64,000 bases of DNA from Aequorivita sp. HC6-5 (GTDB lineage Bacteria > Bacteroidota > Bacteroidia > Flavobacteriales > Flavobacteriaceae), in contig CAJJCS010000003.1 in the NCBI GenBank assembly GCA_905182755.1, positions 1-64,000 of the forward strand. The letters are read 5' to 3'. Positions 29,855-41,070 of the stretch are shown piece by piece. The notes beneath the pieces are model-generated. The model had not been told where the DNA came from, searched no databases, and saw only the letters and a program-made list of their open reading frames with translations. Position numbers and translations under genes: made by a program. The first letter of the stretch is position 1, and each line of letters begins with the position of its first letter.

Positions 29855-32776
29855 ATGATGCAAAAAGCCTTAGTCTTCCTACTTTTTATAGCAAGCTGTA
29901 TTCCAGCTATTTCTCAGCAAATAAATCCTTTACTTGCTCAAGATGATCAAGTAAACCAACAAATTTGGGTAGATAGTGTATATAGCAACATGTCTTTGCA
30001 GCAAAAGGTTGGGCAGCTATTTATGGTAGATGTATTCTCTAAAGATCCTAAAGCAAAAACAGATAAAATTAAAAAGCTCATTACAAACTACCATATAGGT
30101 GGTGTGATTTTCTCTAAGGGAGGACCCATACGACAAGCAAAACTTAACAATGAGTTTCAAGCCCTATCCAAAACAAAATTAATGATTGCCATGGATGCAG
30201 AGTGGGGCCTTGCAATGCGTCTAGACTCTACCTTTGCCTATCCATGGAACATGACCCTTGGGGCAATTTCAGATAATAGTATTATTGAAAAAGTGGGTCG
30301 TAGAATAGGGGAGCACAGTAAAAGATTGGGAGTACATATTAATTTTGCTCCAGTTGTAGATATCAATACCAACCCAAAAAACCCTATCATTGGAAATCGC
30401 TCTTTCGGAGAAGATAGAGACAACGTTACCCAAAAATCTATTGCATTTACCAAAGGGATGCAATCTGCAGGTATTCTTGCCAATGCCAAACACTTTCCTG
30501 GCCATGGAGATACAGATACAGATTCTCACAAAACCTTGCCAACTATTAACTTTTCTAAAAAGCGTATAGATAGCATTGAGCTTTATCCCTACAAGCGATT
30601 AATTAGTGAGGGATTAAGTAGTGTGATGGTAGCACATTTAAACGTACCATCGCTTGAGAGGCAAAATGGGTTACCTTCTTCATTATCCAAAGCCATTGTT
30701 CAAGATTTATTAAAAACTACCCTAGGTTTTAATGGGCTTATTTTTACAGACGCATTAAACATGAAGGGTGCCGCAAACTTCGAGAAACCAGGAGAGATTG
30801 ATCTGGCTGCTTTTTTGGCTGGAAATGATGTGCTGCTCATCTCAGAAAACATTCCAAAAGCACATCAGCTTATTGTAAAGGCATATCATGATAAGCTTAT
30901 TTCAGAAAAACGCTTAGCCCACTCTGTAAAAAAAATACTATACGCAAAGTACAAATTAGGGTTACACAACTACACCCCTGTAAATCAAACCAATCTTGTT
31001 GAAGATTTAAACACTCCCTTAGATGATGCGTTGTATGAACAGGCTATGGAAAACGCATTAACGGTGTTAAAAAACAAGGACCAATTACTGCCCATAAAAA
31101 ACCTTCAACATAAAAAAATAGCCTATGTTAATTTTGGGGATGCCTCTGGTACTGACTTTTTAAACCAACTTAAATTATATGCCCCTATAGATTTTGTGAA
31201 AGCAGATGATCTTGCCAGTTATATTACCAAGCTCAAAGGGTATGATTATGTTATTGCAGGGTTTCATAAATCAAATCAAACCCCATGGAAGGGATATAAA
31301 TTTACAAATAAAGAGTTGGTGTGGTTGCATGAAATTGCAAGAACAAATACATTAATTTTAGATGTATTTGCCAGGCCCTATAGCTTGCTAGATTTTAAAA
31401 CTACTACCAATTTTGATGCAGTTATTATGTCTTATCAAAACAGTAAGGTCTCTCAAGAGCTTTCTGCACAACTCATTTTTGGAGCTAGAGGGGCAAAGGG
31501 ACGCCTGCCAGTGTCTTTGGGTGATGATTTCCCTATACATACACAAATACAGACAAAGGCCATAAACAGGCTCACCTATGGATCTGCACAGAGTGTAGGG
31601 GTGTCTAGTGTTGGTCTAAAAAAAATAGACTCTATTGCAACTTTAGCAATAACAGAGGGTATGATGCCTGGAGCTCAAATTCTAGTAGCCAGAAAAGGAA
31701 AAGTTATATATAACAAGACCTTTGGCCACCACACTCAAAATAAAATAAAGACAGTTTCACAAACAGATGTGTATGATATAGCCTCTTTAACAAAGATTAT
31801 GGCTACCCTTCCACTGATAATGCAACTCGTTGATAAAGGTGTTTTAACTATGGATACCACTCTCTCTGAATTACTCCCTCAATACAAACAAACAGATAAA
31901 GCAAGCATTACCCTGCGCAGGATGTTAACGCATACCGCTAGGTTAAAATCTTGGATTCCATACTATGTTAATACCATGGATAGCCTTACAAACAAACCAA
32001 AAACAAAATGGTATAAACCTACTTATAGTCAAGAATTTCCATACAAGGTGGCATCCAAAATGTTTATCAAAAGAGAATATAAAGATAGTATTTACCGCTT
32101 TATAAGAGAGAGCGAATTAAGAGAGACCCAAGAGTATAAGTATAGTGATTTACCCTACTATCTATTAATGAAATATCTAGAGGGGTATTATGGCCTTCCA
32201 CTAGAGGAGTTAGTGCAGCAAAATTTCTATGAATCTATTGGCGCTTATTCCATGGGCTATAATCCTCTTGATAGATATAACAAAATCAACATTGTACCTA
32301 CAGAAGAGGACACCTATTTTAGAATGCAAAAAATACATGGTTATGTACATGATCAAGGAGCTGCGATGTTAGGAGGAGTAAGTGGTCATGCTGGGCTTTT
32401 TAGCACAGCAAATGATGTAGCTAAAATGATGCAACTGTTTTTAAATGGTGGTAGTTATGGAGGCCAGCAATACCTGTCTTCTAAGGTAGTTAGTGATTTT
32501 AACACCTGTTACTACTGTGATCAAAACGTACGTAGGGGTGTGGGGTTTGATAAGCCTCAACTAGAGGATAGTGGCCCAACCTGCGGCTGTGTTTCTATGT
32601 CAAGCTTTGGCCATAGCGGCTTTACAGGTACTTTTACCTGGGCAGATCCAGAAAAGGAAATTGTGTATGTATTTATGTCTAATAGGACATACCCAAGCGC
32701 AGAGAATAAAAAGATGGTTGAAACAAATCTTAGAAGTAATATTCAAGCAGTAATCTATGAGGCTATTATAGATTAA
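29855..32776 (+). CDS. Glycoside hydrolase family 3 (NagZ-like) fused to serine hydrolase/beta-lactamase domain
   Basis: N-terminus QKVGQLFMVDVFS...IGGVIFSKGG...KHFPGHGDTDTDSHKTLP; C-terminus VYDIASLTKIMATLPLIMQLVDKG...SGHAGLFSTANDVAKM. Confidence 0.92.
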   Translation: MMQKALVFLLFIASCIPAISQQINPLLAQDDQVNQQIWVDSVYSNMSLQQKVGQLFMVDVFSKDPKAKTDKIKKLITNYHIGGVIFSKGGPIRQAKLNNEFQALSKTKLMIAMDAEWGLAMRLDSTFAYPWNMTLGAISDNSIIEKVGRRIGEHSKRLGVHINFAPVVDINTNPKNPIIGNRSFGEDRDNVTQKSIAFTKGMQSAGILANAKHFPGHGDTDTDSHKTLPTINFSKKRIDSIELYPYKRLISEGLSSVMVAHLNVPSLERQNGLPSSLSKAIVQDLLKTTLGFNGLIFTDALNMKGAANFEKPGEIDLAAFLAGNDVLLISENIPKAHQLIVKAYHDKLISEKRLAHSVKKILYAKYKLGLHNYTPVNQTNLVEDLNTPLDDALYEQAMENALTVLKNKDQLLPIKNLQHKKIAYVNFGDASGTDFLNQLKLYAPIDFVKADDLASYITKLKGYDYVIAGFHKSNQTPWKGYKFTNKELVWLHEIARTNTLILDVFARPYSLLDFKTTTNFDAVIMSYQNSKVSQELSAQLIFGARGAKGRLPVSLGDDFPIHTQIQTKAINRLTYGSAQSVGVSSVGLKKIDSIATLAITEGMMPGAQILVARKGKVIYNKTFGHHTQNKIKTVSQTDVYDIASLTKIMATLPLIMQLVDKGVLTMDTTLSELLPQYKQTDKASITLRRMLTHTARLKSWIPYYVNTMDSLTNKPKTKWYKPTYSQEFPYKVASKMFIKREYKDSIYRFIRESELRETQEYKYSDLPYYLLMKYLEGYYGLPLEELVQQNFYESIGAYSMGYNPLDRYNKINIVPTEEDTYFRMQKIHGYVHDQGAAMLGGVSGHAGLFSTANDVAKMMQLFLNGGSYGGQQYLSSKVVSDFNTCYYCDQNVRRGVGFDKPQLEDSGPTCGCVSMSSFGHSGFTGTFTWADPEKEIVYVFMSNRTYPSAENKKMVETNLRSNIQAVIYEAIID

Positions 32777-33402
32777 TAAAACGTAATTAACCTATTGTCT
32801 ATACTAAGGTGTTTAAAGCCTACTTTTTTTTGGATCCATTGAAGTGTTTTTGGGGTGTAAAAAATAACATGGGTAAAGTCGTTTTTATAGTACCAATTTT
32901 TAAACACTTCTTTTTCAGGCAGCAGGTCTGTCATGCAGTATAAAACCCCATTTTGATTCAATATTTTTTTTAGAAGTATAAACTCCTTTAATGGATTGTG
33001 CAGATGTTCTATTACTTCACAGCACACTATAAAATCATAGCTATTGTTTAACGAGTCTTTACTGGGATGAAAAAAGGGGTCATAAAGCACCATTTTATAA
33101 TTAAAATCTTCCAGTAATTTACTAACCACAGGCCCTGTGCCAGCTCCAAAGTCTAGGCCTTTGTCTTTGGTGGTGTGATTCCCCTTTATTGCGTTTACCA
33201 TTGGGCTTACAAATTTTTGAAAACCACTGTCTTCCACATCGTTTTGATGTGACAAATAGCGCTCTTTTTCTTCTTTGGCTCCAGGTAGCGCCTCGTGGGG
33301 TATAAAAACACAACCGCAGGTGTTGCAATTGCAATACCTGCGGTTGTGGTCTTGATAGTATAAGGCTGTTTTATTTGATTGGCATAGAATACAACGTTGC
33401 AT
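32773..33402 (-). CDS. Class I SAM-dependent methyltransferase with N-terminal Cys-rich motif
   Basis: CILCQSNK...CNCNTCGCVF zinc-ribbon-like; GLDFGAGTGPVVSKLL; VCCEVIEHLHNP. Confidence 0.85.
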   Translation of the reverse strand: MQRCILCQSNKTALYYQDHNRRYCNCNTCGCVFIPHEALPGAKEEKERYLSHQNDVEDSGFQKFVSPMVNAIKGNHTTKDKGLDFGAGTGPVVSKLLEDFNYKMVLYDPFFHPSKDSLNNSYDFIVCCEVIEHLHNPLKEFILLKKILNQNGVLYCMTDLLPEKEVFKNWYYKNDFTHVIFYTPKTLQWIQKKVGFKHLSIDNRLITFY

Positions 33403-33407
33403 ACTGG

Positions 33408-35395
33408 TTAACCATTTTGTATTGCTTTAATTTTCACTAGTTTTTCTTTCCAAAGTGCTAATTGCTCTTTGTGATTATCAATGTTTTTATACACTTCTTT
33501 TACAAGAGGGTTGTCTTTGTCTACATGTTTGAAAAATTGTAAGTTATTTTCAAGTTGTAAAATTTCTGATTTAGTTTCATCAATCTTTTTACCTATAAAG
33601 AATTGCTCGTTTTGTAACTTTCGAGTATCATCCTCAGAGGCCATTGCATTTAACTTATTTTCAAATTTTATAAGTTCAGCTTCTTTCTTGTCTAGATCTA
33701 GGGTGTTAAATAACGTATCTAGTGCTTTATTGAATTTTTGATCGATGCTCTTTTTCTTAAAAGGGACACGTCCAATGGTTTTCCATTGGGTAATTGTAGC
33801 CTTTATGGTTTGAATATCTTGCTTGTGATCTCCAGATAAAGAAATAGTTTTCATGGATTCTAATAGGGCTTGTTTTTGCTCTAGATTTACAACCTCATCC
33901 TTGTTTTCTTGATCTTTTAATGCATGTAGTCTATCAAAGTAATGATTACAAGCCGCTTTAAATTCTTTCCATATAGCATCACTATCTTTTCTTGGAACAT
34001 GACCAATTTCACGCCAATCATGCTGAATTTTTTTGAAAAGTGGTGTTGCTTTTTCAAAATCTTCAGTGTCTTTATTATCCTGAGCAAGCTTTATAAGTTT
34101 TCTTTTTTGTTCAAGATTATCATATTGCGCATTTTTTTGATGCTTGTAGAAATCATTTTTTGCTTTGTTAAAGCTACGAGTAGTATCTTTAAAGGTAGCC
34201 CAGATTTCTTTGTTTTTATCTTTAGGTACTCGTCCAACTGTAAAAAACACATCTCTAATTTCTTGTACTTGTTTCATGGCGTTTTGCCATGCCGCGTGTG
34301 AAGATTTTGTTTCTTCTTGTACTTTATTTATAAGACCAATAAGTTCTTTTTTAATAGAGAAGTTTTCAATGAATGTTTCTTCTAAAGCTGCTTCTGCCAG
34401 CATTTTTTTATCATGAATGATTTTTGTGGCAGCACTAAAGGTTTCCCAAATTTCTTCACGAATTTCTCTGGCTACTGGTCCTATCTCTTCTTTCCAACGT
34501 CTATGAATTAACTGTAATTCTCTAAAGGCTTTGTCAATATTACTCTCCTTTGCAAGTTCTTGTGTGCGTGTTATAAGTTTTTGTTTTTCTTCAAGATTAT
34601 GCTTAAAGTCTAGATCCCTAAACTCTCTATCTAGCTGCAGCGCATCATAGTAGGTTTCCATATAATGGTGGTAGTTATTCCAGACTGTATTGTATTTGTC
34701 TCTAGGAATGGCTCCAGCTTGCTTCCAACGGTCTTGGATCTCCTTAATTTTTTTATAATTACTGTTTACGCTTTGCTTCAGAGCTCTAATAAGCTTTTAA
34801 TCTCTTCAATTAAAAGGTTTCTTACCTCAAGATTTCCTTCCAAATCCTGCTTTAGCTTTTTAAAATGAGCATTTCGTTTTGTTCTGTAATCATTAAATAC
34901 ATCGTTAAAGGCTTTTTTCTCTGGTGAGGTGTGGTGGAAATCTATAATATTTCCTCCTTGAGCTAGAAAAGCCTCTTTCTTTTGGGTAAGTTCTTCCTGA
35001 AACAGATTGTTAAACTCTGTTTTTATCTCTTCTGCCTCCTCCTTTATGCTTTCTATAGCGCCATTAGCGCTAACTAGGTTCTCCAAAGCCTCGATGAGCT
35101 CTGTTTTATTTAGGTTGCTGTAATCGGTAGGCTCTTTTTCTACTGCTGGTTCTGACTGCTCTACAGCATCCGAGGCTTGCTACCTCTTGCTCTTCAGAGA
35201 TTTCTGGGGTAGGGGCCGTTTCTACTTCAGGCTCTGGATTTGCAACCTTTGATGGTTTCTCTTCAGAGGTGTCTGCTTTTTTGGACAGGCATCTCTTTTG
35301 GAGTTTCTTCCTGGCTTTGTAGTAGCTTGCTTGGCGGTAACACTTTTTTCAATAGGTGTGTTATCTTCTTCTGTAGAATTGTTTTGGTCAGACAT
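33408..35395 (-). pseudogene. DUF349 domain-containing protein; about four frame breaks in N-terminal third
   Basis: ORF 33408..34661 has repeated DUF349-like segments (WKEIGHVPRKDSDAIWKEFKAACNHYFDRL; WKTIGRVPFKKKSIDQKFNKALD). Upstream pieces 34778..35086 and 35222..35404 continue it after frame switches. Confidence 0.8.
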
Positions 35396-35494
35396 ATTTT
35401 GCAATGTTAAAGTTCGTTTTTATGAGGGCTCAAGATACTAACTCCCCATAAGATTGCCAAGATTCTAGATGTTTATTGACCCTGCCCTTAAAAT

Positions 35495-36226
35495 TTAGCT
35501 ATTCCAGATCCTCCAGGCCTCTTGGGCTTGGTACTCTAGCATTTTACTGCCATTGGCTATTGTAGCTCCTTTGGCTAGTCCATGTTTTAAAAAAGTAGTC
35601 TGCCTGGGATTGTATATTAAATCAAACAAGAAGTGTTCCTTAGTAATGAAGCTGTAGGGTAGATCTGGACATTTTAATACATCTGGGGCTACCCCTTGTG
35701 GTGTTGTGTTTACTATTAAAGTATTATTTTCTAGGACCTGTTTTGTTACTTGGTCATAGGTAATAGTATCTTTTGTTTTACTTCTAGATACTGTAGTGCA
35801 GCAATATCCTAAGCCATCAAGAGCATATTTAATTGCCTTTGAGGCGCCGCCATCCCCTAATATAAGTGCTGTTTTGCTTTTAGGTGTTGGGTAGCTTGCT
35901 AGGGATCTACTAAAACCGTAATGATCAGTATTGTATCCAACCAAGGTTCCATCTTCTAAAAACTTAATAGTATTTACGGCCCCAATTATGCGTGCCTGCT
36001 GGTCTAGATTATCAAGATATGGTATGATTTCTTCTTTGTATGGAATTGTAACGTTTAGCCCCTTTAGAGAAGTTTCTTTTTGTACTATTTTTTTAAATAG
36101 GGCAAGGGTTTCTATGTCAAAATTATGATAACGATGTGCTAGTTTTTCTTTTTTAAATTTTTCAGTGAAATATTTTTTAGAAAAAGAATACGCTATGTTT
36201 TTCCCAATTAGTCCGTAGTTAGCCAT
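35495..36226 (-). CDS. aroE: Shikimate dehydrogenase
   Basis: MANYGLIGKNIAYSFSKKYFTEKF...LKGLNVTIPYKEEIIPYLD...AVNTIKF...YNTDHYGF...LILGDGGASKAIKYAL; start chosen at M59 of the listed ORF. Confidence 0.93.
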   Translation of the reverse strand: MANYGLIGKNIAYSFSKKYFTEKFKKEKLAHRYHNFDIETLALFKKIVQKETSLKGLNVTIPYKEEIIPYLDNLDQQARIIGAVNTIKFLEDGTLVGYNTDHYGFSRSLASYPTPKSKTALILGDGGASKAIKYALDGLGYCCTTVSRSKTKDTITYDQVTKQVLENNTLIVNTTPQGVAPDVLKCPDLPYSFITKEHFLFDLIYNPRQTTFLKHGLAKGATIANGSKMLEYQAQEAWRIWNS

Positions 36227-37245
36227 TTGCTCTTTTTTTATACAGATGATACCAGTTAATACCAAGCACTGCAAGAACTCCAAGTATGATAAAAGTAATT
36301 GCCAGTAGTGTAGCCCAAGAAAATTCTGAGGGGAAATACCTGTTATAACCTGTAATGATTTCTCTTGCGTTTGCATCAAGATTAATTTCTCCAAGAGCAT
36401 TTCGGCTATATATTTTTTCTTTCCAAGGCCAAACTACCCCAAGAGAGCCAGCTATAAAGCCTATAATAACTGCGTAGGTTGCTTTTTTATATTTTTTTAA
36501 TACAAACCCAAGCAGGTGAGATAAAGACACTAAGCCTGTTGCAGAGCCTAGTGAGAACACCACCAAGACCTTTAATAGCCTCACACGCTGGCTATTGTTT
36601 TTAAACGAAAAATCACCCAGTTACTATTTCAGATAGGGTGTCAAACAAAGCATTTACAGAATCTACTAGAAGTAATACATAATTGCCTAAAAGAATTAAA
36701 ATAAAAGAGCCTGATAATCCTGGGAGGGTCATTCCAGAAACACCAATAATACCACACAAAAAAACAAAAATAAGATTGTCGTTCTCACGAGCAGGCTCTA
36801 AAAAACTAATTGCTATACCTACTATAATACCGCAGGTCAAATACCCAATATTTTTTTTGTTCCAGGGTCCGAAATCTTTGTGCAATGTAGATTATAGAGC
36901 CTATTATCATTCCAAAAAAAGCACTCCAAACTTGGAGTTCGTAACCAATTAGTAGGTAGTCAAGTATTTTTGAAACGCTAAAATAGCTAATAACCATCCC
37001 AAGGCAACAGTAGGCCTAGAAAGCCTGCGTTGGTGTATTGTGATAAAACTCTTTACTCGCCCTCTAAGCAAAAGTTTAAAGGCCTTTCTGTTTATTTTTT
37101 GAAGGGAGTAAATAAATTCTTCATAAAAACCACCAACAAAAGCTACTAAACCTCCAGAGACTCCAGGAACCTTATTGGCAGCTCCCATGGTAATCCCTTT
37201 TAGGATTAACCAGAATTTATCTATGGTGGTTCTCTGAGTGCTCAC
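36219..37245 (-). pseudogene. DUF368 membrane protein (second copy), three frame breaks
   Basis: MSTQRTTIDKFWLILKGITMGAANKVPGVSGGLVAFVGGFYEEF followed by shifted-frame pieces 36806..36997, 36613..36885 (GIIGVSGMTLPGLSGSFILILLGNY) and 36219..36584. Confidence 0.85.
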
Positions 37246-37254
37246 AGCATTATA

Positions 37255-38226
37255 TTAGTTAGGTTTATTTTTGTTTGCAACAAATTCTAAAAGCAAAATA
37301 ATCATAAAACCAGCAAGCATACATAAAATGGCTGCCATCAATTTTGGGTCTGCGTGATATCCGCCGGGAAGAATACTTCTTTCAATAAAGGGTATTTCTT
37401 CACCATGGCTATTTTTGCGGTATTGTAATACTTCTTTCCAAGGCCAAATTTTGTTGAGTGCACCAATCATAAATCCCGTTAAAACAGCCAGTGTAGTGTT
37501 TTTATGATTTGCAAACATCCAGTTTAATATTCCAGAAAATACTTTAAGCCCGGCAATAGCTCCTAATGCAAAGACTCCAATTTTTAATAAGGCGTTACCA
37601 AGAGAGCTGATGTTAAATGTGCTAATAGCTTCTGAAAGTTGATTTATGGCGCCAATAACGATGGTGTAACCGCCAATTAGCAGCAGTATAAAGGCTCCAG
37701 AAATACCTGGTAATATCATAGCTATAATAGCAATAAAACCCGCAAAAAATAAGAACCAAATACTTTCTGTGTCTGCTATTGGTTTTGCAAGGGTTATGCC
37801 ATAAGAAAACACCCCAGCAAGTACAAGTGCTATAATAGCTTTAGGGCTGTAGTTTGTTATTTGTTTTGCAATGTATATAATACTGGCAATGACCAAACCA
37901 AAAAAGAAAGACCAAACCAAGATTGGGTATTGCCCCAAAAGCATCGTTATTACTTTGGCAAGAGATAAAATACTAATTGCAATTCCTGTAAACAGCGAAG
38001 CTAAAAAACCAAGATTGTACTGTTGCCAAACTTTTTTAACTCCTTCTTTTTTAAGGGTTTTAAAAACACCAAGATCTAGTTTATGTATAGTGGTTATGAG
38101 TTCTTCATAGATCCCAGAAATAAAGGCAATAGTACCGCCACTTACACCTGGGACTACATCTGCAGCGCCCATGGCTAGTCCTTTGAAGATAATACTTAAT
38201 GATTGTTTAAAACTGCGTTTGGGCAT
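37255..38226 (-). CDS. DUF368 domain-containing membrane protein
   Basis: GLAMGAADVVPGVSGGTIAFISGIYEELI...ILPGISGAFILLLIGGY, intact. Confidence 0.93.
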   Translation of the reverse strand: MPKRSFKQSLSIIFKGLAMGAADVVPGVSGGTIAFISGIYEELITTIHKLDLGVFKTLKKEGVKKVWQQYNLGFLASLFTGIAISILSLAKVITMLLGQYPILVWSFFFGLVIASIIYIAKQITNYSPKAIIALVLAGVFSYGITLAKPIADTESIWFLFFAGFIAIIAMILPGISGAFILLLIGGYTIVIGAINQLSEAISTFNISSLGNALLKIGVFALGAIAGLKVFSGILNWMFANHKNTTLAVLTGFMIGALNKIWPWKEVLQYRKNSHGEEIPFIERSILPGGYHADPKLMAAILCMLAGFMIILLLEFVANKNKPN

Positions 38227-38257
38227 ATTAATGTTGTTTTACGCCCAAAAATACAGA

Positions 38258-39673
38258 TTAAAGGGTAGTTTTTTTGTGATTCTTAATAATTTCTTTCACA
38301 CTGATTTTTTCTAAAATATGAGGGAAAATTTCCTCTAAAATAAGTAGAAATTCAGGCTCAATATCAAGGGCATTTTTAAGATGAAATGCTCCAGTATCTT
38401 CTTTGAGAGTATCATAATAAAGCCCTGCTAACCTAAATTCTATCTCTGCAGAATCTGGATAAAATTCTGCTGCTTGTTGTAGGTTGTTTATAGCCCCTTC
38501 AAATTCTCCAAGTTTAATTAAAATATCACAACGTGTGAGCCAAGTGTTTTGCTCATAGTTTCCAAATTCTAGTGCTTTTCTATAGCCTACTTCAGCCTCT
38601 TCAAACCATTGAAGTTTTTTATTAATTTTGGCATATCTTTTCCAGTACAGTACATTTTCTGAATCTATATTGATAGCCTTGTCTATAAAATAAAGAGCTT
38701 TTTTATAGTCTTTCTTTTTGTAATGAAAATCTGTAATTGCAATCCACCCTTTGTCTAAAAGGCCGTCCTGTTCAACACACTTGGTGTAATATTGCAAGGC
38801 CATTTCATCGTTTTTGATTTTCTCATAGCATCTACCAATACGCAATAGGGCAAAGGATGTTGGATCATCAAGACCAAGTGTGATAATAAAACTCTCTATA
38901 GCCTCTTCATAGCGTTTCATTTTCTCAAGTACCTTCCCTTTTTCTAGGTAGGCTCCAATAAACCGATCATCACTAATAATAGCAAAATCAAACGATGCTA
39001 ATGCTTTCTTGTATTGTTTTAAGATGCTATACTGTTTTCCTATCTGGTGCCATGCTACTTCTGAATATGGATTATTATTTAAAAATACATTAAGATAGTG
39101 TATAGCTTCTTGATTTTGTTCTAAGTATTCAAAACAGTAAATCACATTATAAAGTGCAGAATAATCTGTATGTATTTGATCCTCTTCATCATTTAAACAC
39201 CTAATAAAGTAGTTTTTTGCATTCTCATAATCTTCTAAAAACAAATACTCCATACCTATTAAGGATAGCACATCTGCTTGGTCTAAGGTGATTTCCAATG
39301 CTTTTTCAAGCAAGACAATGGCATGTTTGTGTTGGTCTCTTCTAGAGAGAATGTTTGCTTTTTGTATGTATATTTCTTCGTTAGATTGTTCTATCTGGTA
39401 CAACTCATCTAATAATATATCTGCAATATCTAGCTCATTTTCAAAAATGAACATTTCAACTTGAAATAATTTTAGGGTAGTAGAGCTAGGGTGTTGTTGT
39501 AAACCAAGTTTTGTTGCCTTTTTGGCGAGGGCTATTTTTCCATTTTCAAGATAATGATTAATAATTTCCTCAAATTGATCTGAATCAAAAAAGAGGATAT
39601 TATTGGTCTTGAGCATAGACTCAAATTTGCTAAGTGATACGTTGTTATGCTCGTCTGGGGTTGGCAATTGCAT
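38258..39673 (-). CDS. Tetratricopeptide repeat protein
   Basis: Multiple TPR motifs (AWHQIGKQYSILKQYKKALASFDFAI; AYLEKGKVLEKMKRYEEAIESF). Confidence 0.92.
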   Translation of the reverse strand: MQLPTPDEHNNVSLSKFESMLKTNNILFFDSDQFEEIINHYLENGKIALAKKATKLGLQQHPSSTTLKLFQVEMFIFENELDIADILLDELYQIEQSNEEIYIQKANILSRRDQHKHAIVLLEKALEITLDQADVLSLIGMEYLFLEDYENAKNYFIRCLNDEEDQIHTDYSALYNVIYCFEYLEQNQEAIHYLNVFLNNNPYSEVAWHQIGKQYSILKQYKKALASFDFAIISDDRFIGAYLEKGKVLEKMKRYEEAIESFIITLGLDDPTSFALLRIGRCYEKIKNDEMALQYYTKCVEQDGLLDKGWIAITDFHYKKKDYKKALYFIDKAINIDSENVLYWKRYAKINKKLQWFEEAEVGYRKALEFGNYEQNTWLTRCDILIKLGEFEGAINNLQQAAEFYPDSAEIEFRLAGLYYDTLKEDTGAFHLKNALDIEPEFLLILEEIFPHILEKISVKEIIKNHKKTTL

Positions 39674-39824
39674 ACGCAGTTATTTATTGGTTTCTCTTAA
39701 ATAAAGATAGTGAGGATAATAACAGCTCTTAGGATATGCCGCAATTGTTGTTAACGAGATGTTAACAGCCCAAAACAGTAGATAACCAAATGAAAAACAA
39801 GAGATTAAAACAACTTTTGAAGAT

Positions 39825-41000
39825 TTATATTTCGTTGAGTACTTGCAATAAGATAGTGCATCCTTCTTTAATTTCTGCATTAGAAATGGTAAGGGGGGGC
39901 GAAATTCTTATGGCTCTAGGTTCAAAGAGTAACCAAAATAAAATTAGATTTTTGTCTTTGCATTTTAAAACTACCTGATTTGCAATGGCTGGGGTTTCCA
40001 TAATAAGGGCCAACATTAAACCCGTTCCTCTAATTTCTTTTATAGCGTTATGTACAAGTAGACTGCGAAGTAATATTTCTTTTTCTAGGGCTTGTTGCAT
40101 TAAAGAGCTCTGGGTTATTTCTTCAAGTGTCGCTAGGGCCGCTGCGGCAATAACAGCATTGCCTCCAAAGGTTGTTATGTGGCCTAACTTTGGTTTTTCT
40201 TGCAGTAGGTCCATTAGTGGTTTCGAAGCCGTAAAAGCGCCAATGGGTAACCCGCCACCCATACCTTTGCCCATCACTAGAATATCTGGCACGACATTGT
40301 AATTCATAAAACCGAAGAGTTTTCCGGTACGGCCAAATCCAGGTTGTATTTCATCTAAAATTAAAAGTGCACCCACCTGTTGACACCTTTGTTTTACTTT
40401 TGCCAAATAGTCATTAGTTGGTTCTATAAAACCAGCGCCTCCTTGAATAGTTTCAAGTATAACAGCTGCAGTATTGTTTGTGATTTGCTCCAAGCAAGTT
40501 TCACAGTTAAATAATATAGCGCTACACTCGGGCAACAATGGTTTAAAGGCTTCTTTTCTTTGCTCATAGCCCATAACACTTAGGGCGCCCATTGTGTTTC
40601 CGTGATAGGCAAGATTTGCGTATAAAATTTCTGCTCTACCAGTTGCTCGGCGGGCTAGTTTTAAAGCACCTTCGATGGCTTCTGTACCACTATTTACTAA
40701 ATAAGTAGTCTCTAGGGGTGAGGGCAAATGCTTGGCTAGTAATTTGGTGAGCGAAACCGCTGGCCTTTGGATATACTCTCCATACACCATTACATGCATG
40801 TATTTTTGAGCTTGCTCTGTAATAGCCTTTACAACCCTAGGGTGGCTATGTCCAAGACTACAGGCAGAAACACCTGCAACAAAATCAAGATGTGCAACTC
40901 CTTTGGTATCATAAATATAACTGCCTTTGGCATGAGATATTTCCATCGCCAATGGATGCGCAGTGGTTTGAGTTTGGTGTTTGTAGAAATCTTTTTTCAA
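39825..41000 (-). CDS. Class III PLP-dependent aminotransferase
   Basis: LDFVAGVSACSLGHSHPRVVKAI...LILDEIQPGFGRTGKLFGF...MGKGMGGGLPIGAF. Confidence 0.93.
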   Translation of the reverse strand: MKKDFYKHQTQTTAHPLAMEISHAKGSYIYDTKGVAHLDFVAGVSACSLGHSHPRVVKAITEQAQKYMHVMVYGEYIQRPAVSLTKLLAKHLPSPLETTYLVNSGTEAIEGALKLARRATGRAEILYANLAYHGNTMGALSVMGYEQRKEAFKPLLPECSAILFNCETCLEQITNNTAAVILETIQGGAGFIEPTNDYLAKVKQRCQQVGALLILDEIQPGFGRTGKLFGFMNYNVVPDILVMGKGMGGGLPIGAFTASKPLMDLLQEKPKLGHITTFGGNAVIAAAALATLEEITQSSLMQQALEKEILLRSLLVHNAIKEIRGTGLMLALIMETPAIANQVVLKCKDKNLILFWLLFEPRAIRISPPLTISNAEIKEGCTILLQVLNEI

Positions 41001-41070
41001 TGGGCTATAACTAGATTGTATAAATAGAGACTAACAATTGTAATGCAGGTATGTTTACCCGTAAAATAAA

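Noticed and set aside
39680-39880. 66-aa minus-strand ORF between the aminotransferase and TPR genes
   Set aside because: Overlaps the aminotransferase 3' end in a different frame, no recognisable product
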